Assembly: GCA_964347135.1 (NCBI GenBank)
Contig: CAYFXA010000033.1
Span: 1-22,298 of the forward strand
Length of the DNA: 22,298 bases
From: CAYFXA01 sp964347135
Lineage (GTDB): Bacteria; Patescibacteriota; Microgenomatia; PFEM01; JAHIFH01
Direction of reading: 5' to 3'
Position numbers and translations under genes: made by a program. This document shows positions 1 to 5,898 of this stretch, piece after piece. Every line of letters starts with the position of its first letter. Within the stretch, counting starts at the first letter, position 1. The notes below the pieces were generated by a model. The model saw only the letters and a list, made by a program, of their open reading frames with translations, searched no databases and had not been told where the DNA came from.

Positions 1-4
1 TTAG

Positions 5-76
5 TAGCAGGGGTGAGATTCGAACTCACTAAAGGACGCTTATGAAACGTCCCAAGGCACCAGCCTACTCCCTGCC
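5..76 (-). tRNA. tRNA with CAU anticodon (elongator Met or Ile2)
   Basis: On the minus strand the bases fold as a cloverleaf. The 7-bp acceptor has GGCAGGG against CCCTGCT, so pair 1-72 is G-U. The anticodon stem GACGT/GCGTC closes loop TTCATAA, giving CAU. The T arm is GTGAG-TTCGAAT-CTCAC and the discriminator is A at base 5. The D stem is weak (TAGG/CTTG with two wobbles) and position 8 is A instead of the usual U. CCA is not encoded: the bases after the discriminator read CTA, so a CCA-adding enzyme is needed. CAU fits elongator Met or, if lysidine-modified, Ile2; I cannot separate these from sequence. Its 5' base directly follows the CCA of the next tRNA. Confidence 0.85.
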
Positions 77-149
77 TGGTTGCGGGGCTAGGAGTTGAAC
101 CTAGTCTGTGAGATTATGAGCCTCACGTGCCACCGTACACTACCCCGCT
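77..149 (-). tRNA. tRNA-fMet(CAU), initiator type, encoded CCA
   Basis: Minus-strand cloverleaf with acceptor AGCGGGG/CCCCGCA: six G-C pairs closed by an A1 x A72 mismatch. An unpaired 1-72 position is the hallmark of bacterial initiator tRNA (usually C x A), where it allows formylation and excludes EF-Tu. D stem GTGT/GCAC, anticodon loop CTCATAA (CAU), T arm CTAGG-TTCAACT-CCTAG, discriminator A. The 3' CCA is encoded (bases 79-77). The three consecutive G-C pairs usually found in the initiator anticodon stem are not all present: the lower stem is A-U, G-C, G-U. Initiator identity rests mainly on the 1-72 mismatch and the CCCCGCAACCA end. Confidence 0.87.
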
Positions 150-159
150 TATCGCCTAA

Positions 160-188
160 ATTTTATCATACTTGACACTAATTCTCAA
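160..188 (-). promoter_or_regulatory. Promoter for the two CAU tRNAs
   Basis: On the minus strand a TTGAGA -35 (188-183) is followed after 17 bases by a TAAAAT -10 (165-160). The predicted transcription start is near 153, leaving only about four bases before the mature 5' end of the initiator tRNA at 149. It overlaps the rightward promoter at 172-200, so the two -35 elements lie inside each other's spacer. Confidence 0.7.
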
Positions 189-200
189 CTAAGCTAAAAT
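172..200 (+). promoter_or_regulatory. Promoter of the trp leader/tRNA-Trp/trpS unit
   Basis: A consensus TTGACA -35 (172-177), a 17-base spacer and a TAAAAT -10 (195-200). The expected start of transcription is at about 207-208, which coincides with the ATG of the leader peptide, so the transcript is probably leaderless. It is the best sigma70-type promoter in the window. Confidence 0.8.
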
Positions 201-207
201 ACTCCCA

Positions 208-267
208 ATGCTCGAAAAAATAAAGGAAACAATCCTTAATTGGTGGCGTCAACTAGCCGGTAAGTAA
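208..267 (+). CDS. Trp leader peptide (19 aa, tandem Trp codons)
   Basis: A short reading frame encodes MLEKIKETILNWWRQLAGK and ends in TAA. Two adjacent TGG codons lie at 241-246, giving Trp12-Trp13 followed by Arg. The same WWR order occurs in the E. coli trpL peptide, although the rest of the peptide differs. The frame starts within a base of the predicted transcription start, with no room for a Shine-Dalgarno site. A Rho-independent terminator, tRNA-Trp and trpS follow directly. Trp is a rare residue, so a tandem pair in 19 codons in front of tRNA-Trp and tryptophanyl-tRNA synthetase is very unlikely to be chance. I infer that the peptide acts as a sensor: ribosomes stall at the TGG pair when charged tRNA-Trp is scarce. 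Too short for ordinary gene finders. Confidence 0.8.
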   Translation: MLEKIKETILNWWRQLAGK

Positions 268-324
268 CCGCCGGAGAGTTTGCGTGGATGAAGAGTTGAC
301 TCGCCGAGCGGCGGCGAGTTTTTT
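240..324 (+). promoter_or_regulatory. Ribosome-mediated transcription attenuator
   Basis: Mutually exclusive pairings can be drawn by eye. Segment 1 (240-246, containing the two Trp codons) can pair with segment 2 (268-274, CCGCCGG) through seven pairs, three of them G-U. Segment 2 bases 268-273 can instead pair with CGGCGG at 309-314 through six G-C pairs. That second pairing removes the loop and 3' arm of the terminator hairpin at 299-319. A ribosome stalled on the Trp codons would cover segment 1, free segment 2 and permit readthrough. A ribosome reaching the stop at 265-267 would cover segment 2 and let the terminator form. This is the logic of the enteric trp attenuator; the pairings are inferred, not folded with software. 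Confidence 0.7.
299..324 (+). terminator. Intrinsic terminator of the trp leader
   Basis: Eight base pairs, ACTCGCCG (299-306) with CGGCGAGT (312-319), close a five-base loop and are followed by an unbroken run of six T (319-324). It sits between the leader peptide and tRNA-Trp, only 12 bases before the tRNA, so it must be bypassed for tRNA-Trp and trpS to be expressed from the promoter at 172-200. Confidence 0.85.
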
Positions 325-335
325 AATGGAAATTT

Positions 336-407
336 AGGCCCGTGATGTCAATGGTAGCATGGCGGTCTCCAAAACCGCTCGTGGGGGTTCGAATCCTCCC
401 GGGCCTG
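336..407 (+). tRNA. tRNA-Trp(CCA)
   Basis: Full cloverleaf. Acceptor AGGCCCG/CGGGCCT, D stem ATGT/GCAT, anticodon stem GCGGT/ACCGC with loop CTCCAAA (anticodon CCA), T arm GGGGG-TTCGAAT-CCTCC, discriminator G at 407. G73 is the known identity base for bacterial TrpRS. The 3' CCA is not encoded (CTA follows). The anticodon reads UGG only, which agrees with UGA being used as a stop here. It lies downstream of the leader terminator and four bases before trpS, so tRNA and synthetase share a transcript. No separate promoter is visible between the terminator and the tRNA. Confidence 0.95.
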
Positions 408-411
408 CTAG

Positions 412-1395
412 ATGAAAAAAAGAGTTTATTCTGGTTCAAGACCAACTGGGAGGTTACATCTAGGTAACTACTTAGGAGGGATCAAAGGCTACATCGCCCT
501 TCAAGAGAAGGGGGATTTGGACTGCATTTATGGAGTGGTGGACCTCCACGGGATTACCACTCCTTATGATTCCAAAACTCTTCAGCAAGATATTCGGGAG
601 GTGGTTTTGGATTATTTAGGAGCAGGCTTGGATCCAAAAAAGTGCCATTTAATGATTCAGTCCCAAGTTCCTGAACACACTGAACTTGCCTATCTTTTTA
701 GCACGATCTACCCTGTCTCTCGTTTGAAACAATTGCCCACTTACAAAGACAAAAAAATCCAATTTCCAAAGTATGTTAATTTGGGACTTTTGTATTACCC
801 GATTCTGATGGCGGCTGACATTCTTATTTACAAAGCGGAATTAGTCCCAGTGGGGATTGATCAAGAACCTCATCTTGAGTTAACTCGGGAAGTGGCCCGT
901 AAATTTAATCGCATGTTTAAGCCCATTTTCCCAGAAACTCAAAGATTTGCGACTAAAGGTGAATCCATCCCTTCCTTAGTTGGCGAAGGAAAAATGAGTA
1001 AAACCGCTGAAGGTGGTCAGATTCTTCTCACCGATAACCTCAAAACTATCAAAGAAAGATTAGCTAAAGCACCAACTGACACTGGTAAAGGCAAGGTTGT
1101 TCCTAAGGAAGGGGGAGTGGCTAATTTATTCCAATTGGTGGAGCTTTTTATGGGCAAAAAGGCCCGAGAGAGTTACGAAAGGCAATATTTGGGCAAAGGC
1201 GTTAAGTATGTTGAACTAAAGGAAAAACTAGCCGAAGCAATTTACAAAGAATTAAAACCGATTCAGAAAAAAAGAAAATATTATGAAGAACATCCTCAGG
1301 AGGTTGATAAAATCCTTGAGGAAGGAAGAAAGTATTGTTCTAAGATTGCTCGTCAAACTCTTCGTGAAGCCAAAGAGGCGATGGGTTTAATTTAG
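412..1395 (+). CDS. trpS: Tryptophanyl-tRNA synthetase
   Basis: Class I aminoacyl-tRNA synthetase that charges tRNA-Trp with tryptophan in the cytoplasm. The 327-residue length is normal for bacterial TrpRS. The N-terminal PTGRLHLGNYLG holds the HIGH-type signature (HLGN, residues 17-20), and KMSKT at 194-198 is the second ATP-binding signature, with Thr where Ser is common. ATG at 412 is only four bases after the mature end of tRNA-Trp, with no Shine-Dalgarno site. Cleavage of the tRNA from the shared transcript would leave an essentially leaderless trpS message. The upstream Trp-Trp leader and terminator indicate control by the level of charged tRNA-Trp. The identification is firm. Confidence 0.97.
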   Translation: MKKRVYSGSRPTGRLHLGNYLGGIKGYIALQEKGDLDCIYGVVDLHGITTPYDSKTLQQDIREVVLDYLGAGLDPKKCHLMIQSQVPEHTELAYLFSTIYPVSRLKQLPTYKDKKIQFPKYVNLGLLYYPILMAADILIYKAELVPVGIDQEPHLELTREVARKFNRMFKPIFPETQRFATKGESIPSLVGEGKMSKTAEGGQILLTDNLKTIKERLAKAPTDTGKGKVVPKEGGVANLFQLVELFMGKKARESYERQYLGKGVKYVELKEKLAEAIYKELKPIQKKRKYYEEHPQEVDKILEEGRKYCSKIARQTLREAKEAMGLI

Positions 1396-1402
1396 CTTCT
1401 TC

Positions 1403-1431
1403 TAGAAATCAAACCTAAAATTTGGTAAAAT
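1403..1431 (+). promoter_or_regulatory. Extended -10 promoter before the GNAT gene
   Basis: TGG-TAAAAT forms an extended -10 with the hexamer at 1426-1431, six bases before the GTG start at 1438, so transcription should begin at the start codon. The -35 (TAGAAA, 1403-1408) is poor. The -10 is the second copy of a near-perfect 10-base tandem repeat (1416-1425 and 1426-1435). Confidence 0.5.
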
Positions 1432-1437
1432 TAGGCT

Positions 1438-2010
1438 GTGGAAGTAAAAATTGTTGATATTAATGCCAAAAACTTCGATTTAGTTCCCCGCCCGGCTGAC
1501 CGACGCTACAATTGCCAAGAATGTTTTTATTGGATGGGTAAGTGGGATGGCAAACTTGATTTAACCAAACAAAAGAAAAAGTGGTTTGTCAGAAAAGCCG
1601 AAAAATATGGCAGTTTGGGTAAACTCTTGCTCTGGGGTAAACGCCAGAGACCAATTGGTTACATCCAGTTTGGGCCAATCGCTGAGTTCGAAACGGCAAT
1701 AATTTTTTATAGAGACACGGCTCCGATTCCTCGTAATGGCTGGGCGATTACTTGTGTGGTGGTGGACACTAATTATCGAGGCAAAGGGTTAGCAAAGCGT
1801 TTGGTGAGAAATGTTCTTCGCGATCTCAAGCGTCGTGGGGTCAGGACAGTTGATGCCTATCCAGTTAAAAAACCAAAATCATTGAATCAGATTCCCTGTG
1901 GTCCGGTAAGTCTTTGGAAAGATTTAAGTTTTGAGCGGGTTTTTAAGGCTCCCTCTAAGAAGAAAATTATTCGTCGTAATAACTTTGTTATGCGCAAAAA
2001 ATTGAAATAA
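1438..2010 (+). CDS. GNAT family N-acetyltransferase
   Basis: A 190-residue protein of the GCN5-related acetyltransferase fold. The acetyl-CoA-binding motif A is visible as ITCVVVDTNYRGKGLAKRL, with the R-G-K-G-L pyrophosphate loop at about residues 116-120. The next helix-strand reads DLKRRGVRTVDAYP. The N-terminal part has a YNCQECFYW stretch with two Cys. The substrate cannot be named. GTG at 1438 is chosen because an extended -10 lies exactly six bases upstream, implying a leaderless message, and no better start exists in frame nearby. ftsH follows after two bases, so this gene probably heads the long operon that reaches at least to recF. Confidence 0.8.
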   Translation: MEVKIVDINAKNFDLVPRPADRRYNCQECFYWMGKWDGKLDLTKQKKKWFVRKAEKYGSLGKLLLWGKRQRPIGYIQFGPIAEFETAIIFYRDTAPIPRNGWAITCVVVDTNYRGKGLAKRLVRNVLRDLKRRGVRTVDAYPVKKPKSLNQIPCGPVSLWKDLSFERVFKAPSKKKIIRRNNFVMRKKLK

Positions 2011-2012
2011 TT

Positions 2013-3866
2013 ATGCCTAGAAAAATACCTTTTAAACCAGGTAAAAAATTTGAGTTTAAGTTTAAATTAAATCTAAGAAATGTGCTTCTTTGGGGTTTGG
2101 TTATTGTTGTGATTGCTTCTTTTTTCTTTTCTTTTCGAGGCGAAGCCATTAAAAGTGAAGAAATTCCTCTTTCTCAGGCAATTAGTGATATTAGAGAAGG
2201 CAAAGTTAAAGAGGTTGAAGTCGTTGATGACTTACTTAATTTGAAATATGAAGAGGATAAAATCTTGACCTCCCGAAAAGAGGTTGGGGCTAGTTTAACC
2301 GAAATTCTTCAAAGAGAGGGGATAAAACCAGAAGAGGTGGAAATAAAAATTAGAGACACCAGTCTTTCCAAGGCTTGGGTAGAGATTTTGGCCACTCTTT
2401 TACCCCTTGGATTAATGGTGGTGTTTTTTTTCTTTATCTTTCGTCAAGCTCGAGGGGCTCAAGACTCGATTTTCTCTTTTGGTCGCTCTCGCGCCAAACT
2501 TTTTGCCAAAGGTAGACAGCCAGTGACTTTTACGGATGTGGCGGGAGTTGAAGAAGCAAAAAAAGAATTAGAAGAGATTGTTGATTTTTTAAAGCATCCT
2601 GGAAAATATCGCCGTCTTGGAGCAAGAACACCCAAAGGAGTTCTTTTGGTGGGACCATCTGGGACTGGCAAGACCCTTTTAGCCAGGGCAGTGGCTGGTG
2701 AAGCTAAAGTGCCTTTCTTTTCCATGGCTGGTTCAGAATTTATGGAAATGTTGGTTGGAGTGGGAGCGAGTCGAGTGAGAGATTTATTTGATACCGCCAA
2801 AAAAGCAGCCCCCGCCATTATTTTCATTGATGAAATTGATGCTATTGGTCGACAAAGAGGCATAGGCATTGCTGGTGGTCATGATGAAAGAGAGCAAACC
2901 CTAAATCAAATTTTGGTGGAGATGGATGGTTTTACTCCTAATGACAATGTGATTGTTTTGTCGGCCACTAATCGTGGCGACCTTCTTGACCCTGCTCTTC
3001 TTCGTCCGGGTAGATTTGACCGGCGAATCACTTTGGACATGCCCGATATTGAAGACAGGGAGGCAATTATTAAAATTCATGCTCGAGGCAAGCCTTTTGT
3101 TAAAGGCATTTCTTGGAAAAGAGTAGCCAAGAGAACGGTTGGTTTTTCTGGGGCAGATATTGAAAACATGTTGAATGAGTCAGCGATTTTAGCGGCTCGC
3201 CACAATAGAAAAGCAATTGATATGGAAGATATTGAAGAGGCGGCAACTAAAGTCAAACTAGGACCTGAGAAAAAACGACTTCAGTCAGATGAAGAAAGAA
3301 AAATGACTGCCTACCATGAGGCGGGTCACGCCATTGTTACTCATATGTTACCTCACATGGATCCAGTTCATCGGGTTTCGATTGTTTCTCGGGGATTAGC
3401 CATGGGATTTACTCTGATTCCGCCCAAAAAAGACCGCTACACCGAAACCCAAACACATCTTTTAGAAACGGTTACTAGCCTTCTTGGTGGTCGGGCAGCC
3501 GAAGAATTGGTTTTTAATGAGTTTACTGGTGGAGCTGCTTCGGATATTGATAAAGCTACTAGAATTGCCCGAAGAATGGTGGTTGATTTTGGCATGAGTG
3601 GTCTAGGGCCAATTTATTTTGGTCCCCAAATTGAAACAACGGAATGGGGACGAACTTGGGCTCAACCATCAGAACTAAGTCCAGAAATGCAAGCCAAAGT
3701 TGATAAAGAAATTAAAAGAATTGTTGATGAAAGTTACAAAAAGGCTTTAGAAGTTCTTAAGAAAAACAAGAAAAAACTTGATTTAATTGGCAAAAAACTC
3801 CTTGACCAGGAAACGATTGATGAGGATGAGTTTGAAAAGCTGATAGGAAAGAAGAAAAAAGTCTAG
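2013..3866 (+). CDS. ftsH: ATP-dependent zinc metalloprotease FtsH
   Basis: Membrane-anchored AAA+ protease that degrades misfolded membrane proteins and short-lived regulators. There are two membrane segments (about residues 24-41 and 125-143) with a short extracytoplasmic domain between. The AAA+ module follows, with Walker A GPSGTGKT (214-221), Walker B IIFIDEIDA and the second region of homology DPALLRPGRFDRR. The zinc protease site is HEAGH (435-439), and DIDKAT downstream probably supplies the third ligand. The usual second Pro of Walker A (GPPGTGKT) is Ser here. At 617 residues it is close to the normal size. It lies two bases after the GNAT gene and two bases before the 5' nuclease gene, without a visible Shine-Dalgarno site, which suggests coupled translation in one operon. 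Confidence 0.97.
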   Translation: MPRKIPFKPGKKFEFKFKLNLRNVLLWGLVIVVIASFFFSFRGEAIKSEEIPLSQAISDIREGKVKEVEVVDDLLNLKYEEDKILTSRKEVGASLTEILQREGIKPEEVEIKIRDTSLSKAWVEILATLLPLGLMVVFFFFIFRQARGAQDSIFSFGRSRAKLFAKGRQPVTFTDVAGVEEAKKELEEIVDFLKHPGKYRRLGARTPKGVLLVGPSGTGKTLLARAVAGEAKVPFFSMAGSEFMEMLVGVGASRVRDLFDTAKKAAPAIIFIDEIDAIGRQRGIGIAGGHDEREQTLNQILVEMDGFTPNDNVIVLSATNRGDLLDPALLRPGRFDRRITLDMPDIEDREAIIKIHARGKPFVKGISWKRVAKRTVGFSGADIENMLNESAILAARHNRKAIDMEDIEEAATKVKLGPEKKRLQSDEERKMTAYHEAGHAIVTHMLPHMDPVHRVSIVSRGLAMGFTLIPPKKDRYTETQTHLLETVTSLLGGRAAEELVFNEFTGGAASDIDKATRIARRMVVDFGMSGLGPIYFGPQIETTEWGRTWAQPSELSPEMQAKVDKEIKRIVDESYKKALEVLKKNKKKLDLIGKKLLDQETIDEDEFEKLIGKKKKV

Positions 3867-3868
3867 CC

Positions 3869-4795
3869 ATGAAGCGCCTCGTACTTATTGATGGTCATGC
3901 CATTCTTCATCGTGCTTATTATGCTTTTCCTAGCACCCTTAAAACTCGTCATGGCGAGATAGTTAACGCTGTTTATGGCTTTACCCGAATGCTTCTTTCG
4001 GTTTTAAAAGATCTTCATCCTGAGTATGTGGCGGTTGCTTTTGATTTGCCTAAGCCCACTTTTAGACACAAGGAATTTATTGGTTATCAAGCCCAGCGTC
4101 CCCAAATGGAAGCCGAGCTAGAAGATCAATTGGAACGGGTTTTTCAAGTAGTCAAGACGTTAAACATTCCCATGTTTATGATGGAAGGTTATGAAGCCGA
4201 TGACCTTATAGGCACCCTTGCTAATCAAGCGGCTAAGAAGAGAGTGGAAACAGTCATTGTTACTGGTGATAAAGATTTGCTTCAATTAGTTAAACCAAAA
4301 ATCAAACTTTATGCCCCGAAAAAAGGCTTTTCTGACCCCATCATGTACGACCCAAAAAAAGTTAAGGAGGAAATGGGAATTGCTCCCAAGCAGGTCATTG
4401 ACTACAAAGCTTTAATTGGTGATTCTTCAGATAATTATCCGGGAGTGCCTGGAATTGGACCGAAAACCGCTCCCAAACTTTTAAACAAATACAAAGACTT
4501 GGATACTATCTATAAAAATATAGAGAAAATCGAGAAGAGTGAACCAAGAGTGGCAAAGAAATTGGCTGATGGTGCGGAAAGCGCTGCCCTTTCCAAAAAA
4601 TTAGCAACGATTGTCATTGATGTTCCGATTGAACTTAATCTCAAGGCTTGTCGAATTCATGATTATGACCAAGAAAAAGCAATTAAACTTTTTCAGGAAT
4701 TAGGTTTCAAGAGTTTGGTTAAAAAATTGCCTGGGATAGAACTCGAAGAAAAAAAGAAAAACAAAGATAAAAGTAAACAAATGGAGTTACTGTGA
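3869..4795 (+). CDS. Stand-alone 5'-3' exonuclease (PolI N-domain/FEN type)
   Basis: The 308-residue protein matches the 5' nuclease domain of DNA polymerase I, which removes RNA primers and 5' flaps. Metal-binding acidic motifs are visible: IDGH near residue 8, EADD (109-112), TGDKD (132-136) and GDSSDN (184-189). The helix-hairpin-helix PGVPGIGPKTA follows. There is no proofreading or polymerase domain: the protein ends in a Lys-rich tail and the next gene is a glycosyltransferase. It is therefore a free nuclease, similar in layout to bacterial ExoIX/Xni or phage T5 nuclease, although it keeps both metal sites. Its stop overlaps the next GTG start by four bases. Fpg, RecF, ligase and EndoQ nearby suggest a role in repair or Okazaki-fragment maturation. 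Confidence 0.92.
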   Translation: MKRLVLIDGHAILHRAYYAFPSTLKTRHGEIVNAVYGFTRMLLSVLKDLHPEYVAVAFDLPKPTFRHKEFIGYQAQRPQMEAELEDQLERVFQVVKTLNIPMFMMEGYEADDLIGTLANQAAKKRVETVIVTGDKDLLQLVKPKIKLYAPKKGFSDPIMYDPKKVKEEMGIAPKQVIDYKALIGDSSDNYPGVPGIGPKTAPKLLNKYKDLDTIYKNIEKIEKSEPRVAKKLADGAESAALSKKLATIVIDVPIELNLKACRIHDYDQEKAIKLFQELGFKSLVKKLPGIELEEKKKNKDKSKQMELL

Positions 4796-5898
4796 AAGTT
4801 GCTTTGGCTCATGACTATCTTAGGGAATATGGTGGTGCCGAAAGGGTGCTTAAAGCCTTTCATGAGCTTTATCCTGAGGCGCCAATCTATACTGCTTTTT
4901 GTCTTAAGAATTCTGCGGCGGGAAAGGCTTTTGCTAATGCTAAGGTGATCGAATCCTGGCTAGCCCCCTTGATTAAATACAAAAATTTATATAGTCCTTT
5001 GCGTTTTTTTACTCCTTTGATTTGGAAAAGTTTTAACCTTTCTGATTATGACTTGGTGATTACTTCTGCTTCTTGGTACATTACCCGAGGATTTAGAATT
5101 GGACCAAAAACTAAAGTGATTTGTTATTGTCATACACCGCCACGCTATCTCTATGGCTACCCAACCTCAATTGAATGGCAGCGCTATTGGTTGGTGCGAA
5201 TCTATGCTGCAATTGTCAACCACTTTTTAAGGCTTTATGATTTTCGTTCAACCCAACAAGTGGATGAATTCATTGTTAATTCCAAGAACGTTGCTAATAG
5301 AGTCAAGAAATTTTACCGGCGCGATTCGACTCTTATTTACCCACCGGTTGAAGTAGAGAAAATTATTCAAGCCACTCGCAATCTTAAACCCAAAGATTAC
5401 TATTTGATTGCCTCTCGAATAGTTGGGGGTAAAGGAATTGAAATGGCAGTTGAAGCCGCCAAAAAAGCAAAAGCTCCTCTTAAGATTATTGGCGAGCCAG
5501 CGGGTTTGCGCTGGTTTGGAGGCAAACTTGAGAAGCTGAAAAGTAGAGAGGTAGAATTTTTGGGTTGGATTCCTGATGAAGAGCTTTACCGTTATTACGG
5601 TCAATGCAAGGCCTTTTTAGCTCTAGAAACGGATGCTGATTTTGGCATGACACCGATAGAGGCAATGGCTGCTGGACGACCGGTAATTGCTTTTCGGGGT
5701 GGGGGATATTTAGAATCAGTTATTGAAGGGAAAACCGGAGAATTTTTTAATCAATCCACGGTTAAGAGTCTAGCTGAAGTATTGAAAAGATTTGAGCCAA
5801 AAAAATACAAACCAGAAGATTGTCGTAAACAAGCAAAAAAGTTTTCCAAGACGAGATTTAAAAAAGAAATAAAAGAGTTTATCAAAAAGCATGCCTGA
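4792..5898 (+). CDS. Glycosyltransferase family 4 (GT-B fold)
   Basis: A 368-residue predicted sugar transferase. The N-terminal half begins MKVALAHDYLREYGGAERV, typical of GT4 enzymes, with the glycine-rich GGAERV acceptor-side loop. The C-terminal half carries ADFGMTPIEAMAAGRPVIA, the conserved E-x7-E nucleotide-sugar motif, followed by GGGYLESV and GKTGEFF. It is likely to act on a lipid-linked or surface polysaccharide intermediate at the inner face of the membrane; donor and acceptor cannot be told. GTG at 4792 overlaps the upstream stop by four bases. Its own TGA lies inside the first codons of the next gene (8-base overlap), a junction relevant to the fpg-start duplication. Confidence 0.9.
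   Translation: MKVALAHDYLREYGGAERVLKAFHELYPEAPIYTAFCLKNSAAGKAFANAKVIESWLAPLIKYKNLYSPLRFFTPLIWKSFNLSDYDLVITSASWYITRGFRIGPKTKVICYCHTPPRYLYGYPTSIEWQRYWLVRIYAAIVNHFLRLYDFRSTQQVDEFIVNSKNVANRVKKFYRRDSTLIYPPVEVEKIIQATRNLKPKDYYLIASRIVGGKGIEMAVEAAKKAKAPLKIIGEPAGLRWFGGKLEKLKSREVEFLGWIPDEELYRYYGQCKAFLALETDADFGMTPIEAMAAGRPVIAFRGGGYLESVIEGKTGEFFNQSTVKSLAEVLKRFEPKKYKPEDCRKQAKKFSKTRFKKEIKEFIKKHA

Noticed and set aside
240..335. T-box riboswitch controlling trpS
   Set aside because: The leader before the terminator is too short for a T-box stem I, and no conserved T-box core (AGGGTGGNACCGCG-like) is present; a translated leader with Trp codons fits better.
2459..2869. 136-codon minus-strand frame inside ftsH
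   Set aside because: It is antisense to the conserved AAA+ region, with low-complexity Ser/Pro-rich composition; a shadow frame.
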